From Haloprofundus halobius (GTDB taxonomy: Archaea > Halobacteriota > Halobacteria > Halobacteriales > Haloferacaceae): a DNA stretch of 64,000 bases. A program made the position numbers and the translations under genes. This document shows, in pieces, positions 32,651 through 40,649 of this stretch. Under the pieces are notes generated by a model, which was not told where the DNA came from, made no database searches, and was given only the letters and a program-made list of their open reading frames with translations. Position 1 is the stretch's first letter. Every line of letters begins with the position of its first letter. Location: contig NZ_CP083669.1 in the NCBI RefSeq assembly GCF_020097835.1, positions 1-64,000 of the forward strand, read 5' to 3'.

Positions 32651-33550
32651 ATGTCAAGTAAGAACGTCTTCGGTAATGAGGTTTCGGTCGATGAACAGGC
32701 ATTCGAAAAAGCGGACGAAGCGGCGGTCGATGAAGATGGCTTCGAGGTCGTCGATGAGACGCCGGAGTTCCAGGCGACGGTGCAGATGGAGGTGCAGGCG
32801 AAGGTGGATGCCAACCACCCGGACGGGATGGTCGACACCAGTGACGAGCGGATCTACGGTGCGACCCTCGAACAAGAAGAGCGCATTCGGGCCAGGGAGG
32901 CTGAGCTGGAGCGCATCAGTGCCCAGGCGGAGCTGGGGACGCAAGAAGGTCGGGAGAAGCGGACGAGAGATATCGCGGCGAAGCGGAGCGCTGAGCGGCG
33001 TGCTGAGTTCCAGAAGCGGGCGGCGAGCGTGGACCCGTGGGCGGACCCAGAGCGAGACGATCCTCGTGCAGAACTCACGCAGGAGCAGTTGGCGGCGGTG
33101 AACAAGCAGTCGATGCGGCTGGCCGAAAAGCTGGATAGCTGGTCGCGAGCAGCGATTGGTCGGCGGCTGGGTGAAGCCGTAGTCGGTGGGAAAGACCTGA
33201 CGAGTGCAGTCGTTGGGGTGTTCGAGGAGTTGCAGACGGCGCCGGGACAGGTGGTTCCCATCGGGATGCTCGAGGACGTCAATCGCAAAGAGGTAAGCAT
33301 CGAAGGTCGCGTGACGCAGCTTTGGGAGCCGTCGAGTTCAGCCATTTCCCAAGTCGGCCTCATCGAAGACGAAAGCGGACGAACGAAGTTCACCAGCTGG
33401 GTTGCAAGCGACCAACCCTGGATTGAGGAGGGCGAACACGTTCGTATTCACGGAGCGGCGAAGAACTGGTACAACGGGCGCGTCTCGGTGGCTCTGACCG
33501 GTTGGACCACGGTTCACTTCCCCGAGCGCGGTCGGTGGTGGGAAGCGTAG
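32651..33550 (+). CDS. RPA-like OB-fold single-stranded-DNA-binding protein
   Basis: A 299-residue protein. Residues 1–150 are acidic and helical (long charged helix EEERIRAREAELERISAQAE type). Residues 200–299 form an OB fold (VSIEGRVTQLWEPSSSAISQ, LIEDESGRTKFTSWV, GEHVRIHGAAKNWYNGRVSV). Haloarchaeal plasmids often carry such single-OB RPA-like proteins. A role in plasmid replication or transfer is plausible. It has no close operon partner and is preceded by the GC-rich structured block. Confidence 0.8.
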   Translation: MSSKNVFGNEVSVDEQAFEKADEAAVDEDGFEVVDETPEFQATVQMEVQAKVDANHPDGMVDTSDERIYGATLEQEERIRAREAELERISAQAELGTQEGREKRTRDIAAKRSAERRAEFQKRAASVDPWADPERDDPRAELTQEQLAAVNKQSMRLAEKLDSWSRAAIGRRLGEAVVGGKDLTSAVVGVFEELQTAPGQVVPIGMLEDVNRKEVSIEGRVTQLWEPSSSAISQVGLIEDESGRTKFTSWVASDQPWIEEGEHVRIHGAAKNWYNGRVSVALTGWTTVHFPERGRWWEA

Positions 33551-33723
33551 CCAGCGTACGCGGCCTTCTTTTTATTGTGTGCCGGACCGACCCAGACCCC
33601 ACCTCCCCACCCTCCGCTCCGTGCTCGCTCCGCTGCGCGCGCAGCCACGACCTATGCTACGCAGAAATTCTCAACAACGTCGTTAGGCACTCTCATCGTA
33701 TGTACCTATTATCAAGAGAAAGT
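33551..33723. other. Spacer after the RPA-like gene
   Basis: No gene is seen. A T-rich run (CTTCTTTTTATTG, near 33563–33575) 20 bases after the RPA stop could terminate transcription. The last 8 bases (33716–33723, GAGAAAGT) are the left target-duplication copy of the following element. Confidence 0.4.
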
Positions 33724-33943
33724 GGCTCTATTGAAATCCTCAGCCGGTGATCGTTCTGAGCGTCCGTGCTGGATATAGAGCGCGTGTCTCCCAGCGGGTC
33801 GCCAGTGCACGAAAGACTACTCGTCTTCCATGGAATCTATGACACTCGACTTATGAATTGGAACACTCGTTCCCCCTTCGCCCACTATTCGGCCCCGTCG
33901 AATCGGTTGTTTCTATGCTGGAAGATTGGTGAAGTCGTCGTAC

Positions 33944-34615
33944 TCACCGCTCCTCTTGACCTATCGAGTCACCAACCCATTCAACGACGCGTAGGAGTTC
34001 CACCATCGGCGATGGATCGGACACTTGTTCGATCGTGTGACGGGCGGTCCCGAACCCTGGTGGAAGGAGATCTGCTGAGACAGTGAGCGGACGCTCGCCA
34101 TCTGAGGCCCACTGAACTTTCCGGTACATGATGTGATTTGGTGCAAGGTCACTGTACTCTGTGGACCGGTCATATACAGTCGGACCCTCAACCACGCACG
34201 GAGCGATTCCACTAGGCAGATTCACTAAGAGAACATCACCGGGGTCAACTCCTTCAACGAACGTTCGGATACTCCCAATAGCTTTCCCAGCCTTAATTTT
34301 TGTGTCTTCATCGGGATATATCTCCTCATGCATAATGTCTCGAATTACATCCCACTGGATTTGACCCTTGAGCGTGTTTCCGTAGGGCTCGTGCACGGTT
34401 TCAGGGCTCAGGACACTACCGTCTGTAGCGAGCTCAACACCACCGGTCGTGGCAAGCGCCCAATCCGAGATCGTGACGACACCGTCTTCGAACAGTCGGT
34501 CAGCGTAGGCTTCTCGGTCGACGTCATGGTATGCGATATTAAATTTGAATAGTCGGTTGGATGAGACGACATCCCTAATTCGCCGCCATAGGGGCGTCTC
34601 CTCGGAAGTGCTCAT
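33944..34615 (-). CDS. Hypothetical protein carried by the transposon-like element
   Basis: A 223-residue soluble protein with no recognised family. Visible features are a short helical N-terminus, a middle region KAGKAIGSIRTFVEGVDPGD, VLLVNLPSGIAPCVVEG, and a beta-rich C-terminal half. It is divergent from the next gene, with about 130 AT-rich bases between them. As one of only two genes in the element, it may be cargo such as a defence or stability factor, but nothing in the sequence proves this. Confidence 0.6.
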   Translation of the reverse strand: MSTSEETPLWRRIRDVVSSNRLFKFNIAYHDVDREAYADRLFEDGVVTISDWALATTGGVELATDGSVLSPETVHEPYGNTLKGQIQWDVIRDIMHEEIYPDEDTKIKAGKAIGSIRTFVEGVDPGDVLLVNLPSGIAPCVVEGPTVYDRSTEYSDLAPNHIMYRKVQWASDGERPLTVSADLLPPGFGTARHTIEQVSDPSPMVELLRVVEWVGDSIGQEER

Positions 34616-34742
34616 ACAGATACCAAGCGCCCGTTAGTCAAATATCCAGCGGACATTAGCCAAGGGCCGAATATAATATAGACATAGGCCAAACGCTATT
34701 TTACCCTTGGGTTTTTTCTACTTGGCCCCACACATAGCAGAT

Positions 34743-35237
34743 ATGGGACCTACTCCCCACTCCGAGGCGGTTGCAATTGCCTGCGAGAACAAGGCGGTAC
34801 CCAGTGAATCCCAGGGGCGGTACAACGCAACTGGGCTTTTGGTCGTCGACTACAGCACAGGCCACTCCTTCAACAAAGACGACCACGACGGTAGCGCCTC
34901 AACCACAGCGTTCAACGCCGTAAGAGATGCCTCCCGCTACGGTGGAATCGGAACGATTCGAAGCCCTGATTCGGAACTGATCACCGTAGGTCGGTACGGA
35001 ACTGACGGCATCCGGCTGCTGGACTCTGTTGGAACCAAGGACTACGACCTGAAGGGGCTGCAGTTCGAGGAGTACGCAGTACTTGGACCGGGCGACGGCC
35101 GGTACGGACGTGCGAAGGATATCTCAGGGACGCTAGGATCAACCGTTCGTCATCTTCCCGATGACAAAGCGGCTGACCTGCGGGAACTGCTCGCTGAACT
35201 CGAAGCTGAAGGGAGAATGCGGCGGCCTGTTCGATAA
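34743..35237 (+). CDS. Hypothetical protein carried by the transposon-like element
   Basis: A 164-residue protein starting MGPTPHSEAVAIACENKAVP. ATG 34743 is preferred over an upstream in-frame start at 34707, which would add twelve residues. The sequence suggests an alpha/beta fold with a conserved-looking HSFNKDDHDGSA segment and a helical end (DKAADLRELLAELEAEGRMR). No family is recognised. A short frame encoding a single membrane helix follows (35245–35401). Confidence 0.58.
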   Translation: MGPTPHSEAVAIACENKAVPSESQGRYNATGLLVVDYSTGHSFNKDDHDGSASTTAFNAVRDASRYGGIGTIRSPDSELITVGRYGTDGIRLLDSVGTKDYDLKGLQFEEYAVLGPGDGRYGRAKDISGTLGSTVRHLPDDKAADLRELLAELEAEGRMRRPVR

Positions 35238-35244
35238 GCAAGCT

Positions 35245-35401
35245 ACCCCATTACCAACGTATCACCCGGGTCGAACTCGAAGTCCATCTTGGGACCGAAC
35301 AACAATTATCTGAACTCCCACTCCGAGAACTTGTACTCATCTTAGCTGCAACCGCTTCAGTCGTGTACCTGTTCACCGACTACGTAGGCAATGTCCAGTG
35401 A
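35245..35401 (+). pseudogene. Possible fragment encoding one membrane helix
   Basis: A frame without a visible start reads YQRITRVELEVHLGTEQQ and then ELVLILAATASVVYLFTDYV before TGA 35399–35401. The composition looks protein-coding and ends in a transmembrane helix, so it may be the tail of a truncated gene captured at the right end of the element. Low confidence. Confidence 0.3.
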
Positions 35402-35496
35402 CCCGCTGAAAAACCCCTTTGCTGACCCCATTCTCTATATCCAGCACGCGGTTTCTGTCCACTAGTGAGGATTTCAGCAGAGCCGGGAAAGTAAGA

Positions 35497-36408
35497 TTAG
35501 TGCGTTTCTACCCACATACGCCCCATTGTCGATAGTTCCGTCTCGTGTCTATTTCCGCTATCCCTTCGGGTGACGTACCCCTTTGTATCTAGGTTAGACA
35601 CATTGTACTGAACTCGACTTCTGAATGATTCGCCATATTCTTCACCATTCTCCTCGGCCAACGCCTCCGCAAGTTCTGAGGTCGATTCGAACGTACCCTT
35701 CCCCTTGAGAAATCGAAGAACATGCTCCTCGAACTCTTTCACGTTGCTACCAGGAGATGACGGAAACTCAACGAACATATGCCCGTCACCATCTAAATCT
35801 TCCCGCGTACCCTCTGTCACGCCACTTTCATCGACCCGATCTAGTATGTCGGTGATCGCCTCATAGTGCTGATGTACCCGAAGGTCTTCGTACTCCTTCA
35901 GTTCATCAAAGGCCTCGGCCGCATCTTCCAACACATCAAGCATTTCCAAGACCAGATACTCCTTGGGGGCCACGTAGTACGTGTGTACGCGATCACGAAT
36001 GTCCTCGAACTCCTCTTGTTTCTCAGCTATCAATGAGTCAGCAGCTGTCGCAAACGCGAACGACACCGTCCGCGGCATGGAGGAGATATTGACGTAGACT
36101 TCGTTCCCCTTCTTGATTTCCTCCAGAATGTAGTCATGCGCTTTGGGATAGAGCGTCTCGTACTCGTACATCTCCTCAAGATTGACTGCCTTAATTTCGA
36201 CCTCTATGTCGATCAGCTCGAATGTACGCTCCAGTTTCCCGGTCATATTCTTTGCAAGCTGCGCTGCCCGGTCTATCGGGTCATCGTCGGGCTCGCCTTC
36301 ATGCGTGAGTAGCACGATCCGGTCAGCCTCCATCTCACCCTTTGATATTGGACGAATAAGGCGGTCAAAATCAAACCCGACTGGAATGAAATGAACCCTA
36401 TCACTCAT
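35497..36408 (-). CDS. CARF-like sensor with winged-helix domain (DUF6293/HFX_2341-like)
   Basis: A 303-residue protein. Residues 1–150 form a Rossmann-like sensor (RVHFIPVGFDFDRLIRPI, DRIVLLTHEGEPDD and EVYVNISSMPRTVSFAFAT, the last like the ligand loop of CARF domains). Residues 220–303 are a winged helix (HVLRFLKGKGTFESTSELAE onward). Such proteins may respond to cyclic oligonucleotides or nucleotide derivatives. It is divergent from the TGT-like gene with 168 bases between them, so it is the likely regulator of that operon. Ligand and target are inferred. Confidence 0.72.
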   Translation of the reverse strand: MSDRVHFIPVGFDFDRLIRPISKGEMEADRIVLLTHEGEPDDDPIDRAAQLAKNMTGKLERTFELIDIEVEIKAVNLEEMYEYETLYPKAHDYILEEIKKGNEVYVNISSMPRTVSFAFATAADSLIAEKQEEFEDIRDRVHTYYVAPKEYLVLEMLDVLEDAAEAFDELKEYEDLRVHQHYEAITDILDRVDESGVTEGTREDLDGDGHMFVEFPSSPGSNVKEFEEHVLRFLKGKGTFESTSELAEALAEENGEEYGESFRSRVQYNVSNLDTKGYVTRRDSGNRHETELSTMGRMWVETH

Positions 36409-36576
36409 AGTTCATAGTCAGCCACCCCCGTGTTAAATCTCTCCGATATCGACCGCCTATCGCTACCATATAGTTTCGGCCCGCCTAGAACATAGACGAT
36501 CTGTGTCCTATCTGGCCCACCTGTTTGAAAAATCTCCAACAGAGTTTTATATACCGAATTCGTAGAATGGCGGTAG

Positions 36577-37473
36577 GTGCCAAGTGAACGACCCGCACCA
36601 TCGCCAATGAATTCGCACTCCATACAGAGAGATTCGCATAGAGGTCAGCAAACCCTGTTAGCCTCCTTGATTGCGCAGTACTCCCAACTTCAGGCGATTC
36701 TTCGCCTCGAGCCCAGCGGGAAGTTTCTCGATCTACTGGAGGCGGATCCAACGATTGAACACGTGATGGTGACACTCAGCGAAGCCGAAAGCGTTCTGAG
36801 AAATCATGGAGGATTCGATAACATCCTCCAGCCCCACCACAAACTCACAATCGTGGGCACGGAACCCGACCCAACAGTCACGGACAGAGGGCGATGGGCG
36901 GAAATAGACCTCTATGCCGAAATCACGCGTGAGGCGCGAATCATCCCGGACTGGTTATGGGTCTACCATCAGATGGAGCCAGAACATCAGTTAGAGAACG
37001 TGAGAAAGTACCTTGATCGATTCGAATGGCTCTACCAGACGGCCGAGGAGATGGGACTATCCCACGAACTCATACCTTTGGCTAAAGGGCTTTCTCAACC
37101 CCATTTCAAGGAGGCTCGTGAGACCTTTGCCCGACTGGGTATCGATCGGTTCGCCATGTACGGCGTCCAGACACCCAGCAACTACGAATTCCGAGATCGG
37201 ATACATCAGGCGGCTACCGCCCTGAACCCTGAGGGAGTTTTGGTCATCGGTCGAGGGTCACCGAGACAGGTCGAAGTGCTGCCGGAGGTTGTTGATGAGG
37301 CTGCAGGGTGGTACTGGAAGCAGGATTGCGGTCTGACGACGGACGGGTATTCACAACAGAGGTTAGCCATGTGGATTTACGAAATCAAACGAGCGCTAGA
37401 GACGGAGCGCACCGACGAGCAGTCGCGAATTGGAGACTACCTTCCGGACTCTGAGGTGGTTATCAATGGGTGA
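36577..37473 (+). CDS. TIM-barrel protein, TGT/DpdA-like (tentative)
   Basis: A 298-residue protein. The pattern ELIPLAKGLSQPHFKEARET, FARLGIDRFAMYGVQ and VLVIGRGSPRQVEVLPEVVD resembles the late strands and phosphate-binding loops of tRNA-guanine transglycosylase-type barrels, which also include the DNA-modifying DpdA group. I see no zinc-binding cysteines. GTG 36577 lies about 26 bases after TTTATATA (36546–36553), fitting a leaderless start; ATG 36607 is the alternative. It overlaps the next gene by 8 bases. The family call is an inference. Confidence 0.5.
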   Translation: MPSERPAPSPMNSHSIQRDSHRGQQTLLASLIAQYSQLQAILRLEPSGKFLDLLEADPTIEHVMVTLSEAESVLRNHGGFDNILQPHHKLTIVGTEPDPTVTDRGRWAEIDLYAEITREARIIPDWLWVYHQMEPEHQLENVRKYLDRFEWLYQTAEEMGLSHELIPLAKGLSQPHFKEARETFARLGIDRFAMYGVQTPSNYEFRDRIHQAATALNPEGVLVIGRGSPRQVEVLPEVVDEAAGWYWKQDCGLTTDGYSQQRLAMWIYEIKRALETERTDEQSRIGDYLPDSEVVING

Positions 37474-38638
37474 CGGGACGACAGACGACCTGTACATTGA
37501 CCCCGAGGACGATGACAGTGGTAGTACCTCCGGTGACGAAGCGCCAGACGTCGATCCCGACCAGACAGGAGTTGACGAGTACACCGATGAATCGCCGTCA
37601 GAGGAAGCACCCTCCGAAGATTCTGGCCCCCAGCCAACGGAGACCACACCGTCCGGAACAGACGGTAATGGAAGCAGTGGAGGTGGAGGTGGAGGCGGAG
37701 GCGGAGGAGGCGGCATCATCGGAATCCCCGAGGGTGTGGAGGTAGGTGACGACTCCCCCGATGAGGCGGGAGAAGACCCCGATTCTTCAGAGCCCGAGAA
37801 GTCACAGGATCCCGAGACTCCGGACGAAGAACCGGAACAAGAGGAGTCGGAAGACGAGGATGATGACGACGATGAAGAAGAACAAGAACCGAAGGTTGTG
37901 CAATACTCAGACCCGTGGGATAACGTGGGGTGGGGGCTGTATCCCATAATACTTAAAATCAAAGAACGATACGGACACGAAGTCGATACCGACTATCACC
38001 TTGTCCCCGTCCGCGAATTCGTTGACCCCGAAGAGATGGCATCGAAGTGGGAAAGAGACCGTCTTCGCCACAAAATGCCTATAGATACCTCCGTGTGGGA
38101 GGAGAATCCGCCGGAATCAACCGAACTCGCAAATCGCGCTTACCTGGCAGCGATGCACCAAGGGCCAAACGCCGCCCAACGATACCTTCGACGGCTTCGG
38201 ACGGCCACCATGGTCGAAGGGACAAACATCGAGGATAAGGAGATCCTTTTCGAATTAGCGGAGAACGCGGGGCTCGATATCAACCGATTGGAGGAAGCTT
38301 GGGACAAAGTAGAGCCTCGTCAGACTAAACGTGATCTCAATCCGCCCTTCACCAAATTCCACGTCGACGGAGAGGAAGTCACTCAATCGGGCTATCTGCA
38401 CTACGACGACATCGTAGATATTTTCGACCAATCAGGAATCGATAGTGAGGAGCCGCAACCCCTCTCCGGATTCGTTACCGAGCACGGCCCTGTTGCGACT
38501 CAAGAAGTCATGACCGTTTACGAGTGGCCGCAGGACCGAGCAGAGGAAGAACTCCAACAGCGGGACGATATTGTGCCTGTTGAGATCGGAGTTGGAACAT
38601 TTTGGACGCGACACAAACAGGCAAATGAGGAGATCTGA
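37466..38638 (+). CDS. DsbA/FrnE-like protein lacking the CxxC pair, with a Gly-rich acidic arm
   Basis: A 390-residue protein. Residues 1–140 are acidic and low-complexity, with a run of about 12 glycines (near residues 70–82). From about residue 145 the sequence follows the haloarchaeal DsbA/FrnE plan: SDPWDNVGWGLYPIILKIKE (the expected DPWCxxCWG has D and G for the two cysteines), MASKWERDRLRHKMPID, and ANRAYLAAMHQGPNAAQRYL, ending in a small HTH-like tail (GPVATQEVMTVYEW). Without the cysteines it cannot be a thiol oxidoreductase and may be a binding or scaffold protein. It overlaps the TGT-like gene by 8 bases. Confidence 0.66.
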   Translation: MGDGTTDDLYIDPEDDDSGSTSGDEAPDVDPDQTGVDEYTDESPSEEAPSEDSGPQPTETTPSGTDGNGSSGGGGGGGGGGGGIIGIPEGVEVGDDSPDEAGEDPDSSEPEKSQDPETPDEEPEQEESEDEDDDDDEEEQEPKVVQYSDPWDNVGWGLYPIILKIKERYGHEVDTDYHLVPVREFVDPEEMASKWERDRLRHKMPIDTSVWEENPPESTELANRAYLAAMHQGPNAAQRYLRRLRTATMVEGTNIEDKEILFELAENAGLDINRLEEAWDKVEPRQTKRDLNPPFTKFHVDGEEVTQSGYLHYDDIVDIFDQSGIDSEEPQPLSGFVTEHGPVATQEVMTVYEWPQDRAEEELQQRDDIVPVEIGVGTFWTRHKQANEEI

Positions 38639-38716
38639 GCCAACCCTGCTCGGTAATTTATCGAGTACTAAAAACAACGTCGTCGGCTCCTGCCGGGAAA
38701 GTGACTTACTGAGTGA

Positions 38717-39607
38717 ATGAAACGAAGGACATTCCTTAAAGCGACGGCAGCTACTCCGATTGCAGCTTCAGGGGAGGTAACCGCCCTGAAAGAGAGGAGT
38801 ACAGTAAACGACGTCGCCGACAGCTATTTCGACGCACTCCCGGAGACGAAAACCGAACGGAACGACACCGTAATTCAATGTGCTAACGAACTGTGCTCCG
38901 CACGCAAGGCAATTTCTGGAGAGACCCTCAATGCAGTGGTCGATAGTGGCGAGTCTGTGTCTGACGTCGTCCGTCGTCTCCAGTTTGGAGTTCGCATCCT
39001 CAACGAGTACAACATCACCGACAAAATAGACGAGTCTATGATTGAATCGGGACGACGGGATCTTAGCAAATATACCCGCTATCTCCCTCTCATTGGGAGT
39101 TTCAACAACCTCTGCAACGCTGCGTGTGTCGTCGAAACTCCTGATCCAAACCCAGAAGCTATCAAGGGGTTCCTCTTCGCGTCAGCGGCGTTCGGTCTGG
39201 AGGTTGTCCTATGGACCATCGGTACCCCGTACAAGATGGCATGGAGAGGAACACGTTTCATCGCCAATCGCACATTCCTCCGGTTCGCCCGACACGGATG
39301 CCGAGGGTGTATCGCTCTACTGATGAGCGAACTCCACTGGGCGATTCGAGGCTCAGTCTACGGTGAGGCTGTCACGGACAGCAACGTCGAGTTCGTATGG
39401 GATCAAATTCAGAACCTCAAGACCGACGCGGAGGAGTGGAACTACGACGTCAACCTGGATTTCACCTACGATGAGATACAGAACTTGATCGCCCCTGAAG
39501 GCGGCTCGGCTGTTGGGATGTTCCCGCAGGAAAAGGAGGGGCTAATCGAACGACACATCCCTGAGTTCGATTTGGAGCTTCCAAACCTTCCCGAACTACT
39601 CCCCTAG
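38717..39607 (+). CDS. Tat-exported or membrane-associated hypothetical protein
   Basis: A 296-residue protein that begins MKRRTFLKATAATPIAASGE, a classic twin-arginine signal (RRTFLK). A hydrophobic stretch (KGFLFASAAFGLEVVLWTIG, about residues 153–172) may cross or enter the membrane. Cysteines CANELCSA and CNAACVV could form disulphides. No family is recognised. It starts 78 bases after the DsbA-like gene, with no strong promoter visible between them, so it may be co-transcribed. Confidence 0.6.
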   Translation: MKRRTFLKATAATPIAASGEVTALKERSTVNDVADSYFDALPETKTERNDTVIQCANELCSARKAISGETLNAVVDSGESVSDVVRRLQFGVRILNEYNITDKIDESMIESGRRDLSKYTRYLPLIGSFNNLCNAACVVETPDPNPEAIKGFLFASAAFGLEVVLWTIGTPYKMAWRGTRFIANRTFLRFARHGCRGCIALLMSELHWAIRGSVYGEAVTDSNVEFVWDQIQNLKTDAEEWNYDVNLDFTYDEIQNLIAPEGGSAVGMFPQEKEGLIERHIPEFDLELPNLPELLP

Positions 39608-39658
39608 ACGCACTAAAGTAATCGAGAACTCAAAACCAAATACAGCAAAGAGATCATT

Positions 39659-40531
39659 ATGGGTGAGGATAGCGAAGATTCAGACGCAGAGTCCGGGAAA
39701 GATCCAAATCCCTCTATCTCTACAAGTTTTACTGTCGATATAGACGTTAGCAGCATTCTCGCGGCTCAGAAAGTGGCAGAGGAAGCGATCCAACCGGCAG
39801 CAGTCCAGTCGATGATTGAGACGCAGAAGACGGTAGAGCGGGCTGTCAAGCCGGCACTGGTTCGGGACGCAATTCAGATGCAGAAGACGATGGAGAATGC
39901 CATCCAGCCTGCACTGATCCGGGATATCGTCCAAATGCAGAAGATCGCGGAAAGTGTGGTTAATCCGGCGTTGGTTCAGTCAATCACCCAGACTCAGAAA
40001 ATTGCTGAATCGGCTATTCAACCGGCGATGGTTCAGTCGATTGTCGAGATGCAGCAGGCACTCGACTCTGTGTTGGTGCAACTCAACGCACCAAGCATCG
40101 CAGCCGATATATCGACGATTGCCGCGACAGTACATCAGAAGAGGTCTACACCGGGTGTAGGCCAATACAAGTACCCAGCTTCGGACATCGATGAGATACG
40201 TCCGCCCGAATCGCACATTCACGACAAGCTGATTTGGGATGATGGGGACTGGTACCGACGTCGGACTCGAGAAATTTCGTACGATCTCGTCGACTACATC
40301 TTCTGGAAAGCGAAACAGACCGGAGAGCTGACCGACGCCTCTGATGAAGAGATAAGTTTCGGAGCCACAGTAGCAACGTTCTTCATCACACTCGCACTGA
40401 CTGGAGGAAATGTCATTGCCTCTGCAACGGTTGCGGGATTCACTGGTGGAGCAACATTTCAAGGGGGCAAGGCGGCTAAGAAGCGCAGTGAGCGCAAGAA
40501 TCTCGAGGAGAAGTTCACCCATGACAAGTAG
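39659..40531 (+). CDS. Protein with five 19-residue repeats and a C-terminal membrane hairpin
   Basis: A 290-residue protein. From about residue 40 to 135 it contains five tandem 19-residue units of the form xxQKxxExAxxPALVxxIx, for example QMQKTMENAIQPALIRDIV and QTQKIAESAIQPAMVQSIV. A linker, a DDGDWYRRRTREISYDLVDY segment and a hydrophobic hairpin (about residues 238–270, VATFFITLALTGGNVIASAT) follow. The repeats should form an extended helical or solenoid stalk on a membrane anchor. No family is recognised. Spacing from neighbours is 51 and 118 bases. Confidence 0.62.
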   Translation: MGEDSEDSDAESGKDPNPSISTSFTVDIDVSSILAAQKVAEEAIQPAAVQSMIETQKTVERAVKPALVRDAIQMQKTMENAIQPALIRDIVQMQKIAESVVNPALVQSITQTQKIAESAIQPAMVQSIVEMQQALDSVLVQLNAPSIAADISTIAATVHQKRSTPGVGQYKYPASDIDEIRPPESHIHDKLIWDDGDWYRRRTREISYDLVDYIFWKAKQTGELTDASDEEISFGATVATFFITLALTGGNVIASATVAGFTGGATFQGGKAAKKRSERKNLEEKFTHDK

Positions 40532-40649
40532 AGCGTTCACAGCATTTTGAATTCTGACAGAAGCAAGAGCCTCGAATCACAAAGTTGGAAGATCACCTAT
40601 GTACGACTGAGCGGAAGGAATATACTTCGAGTAGGAAAAGGACAGTTGT

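Larger units (their letters stand above)
33724..35484. mobile_element. 1.76-kb transposon-like element without a transposase
   Basis: The left end GGCTCTATTGAAATCCTCA (33724–33742) and the right end, read inward from 35484, GGCTCTGCTGAAATCCTCA, match at 17 of 19 positions. A second shared block, GTGCTGGATATAGAG (33767–33781 and complement at 35432–35446), extends the terminal repeats. Flanks GAGAAAGT (33716–33723) and GGGAAAGT (35485–35492) are 8-bp near-identical target duplications. Inside are one gene on each strand and no recognisable transposase, so it would be moved in trans. Confidence 0.72.

Noticed and set aside
37396-37962. Minus-strand poly-Ser/Pro frame
   Set aside because: Antisense reflection of the Gly/Glu/Asp-rich arm of the DsbA-like protein.
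39770-40070. 57-bp tandem DNA repeats as CRISPR or minisatellite
   Set aside because: The repeats are degenerate, in codon phase and encode 19-residue protein units.
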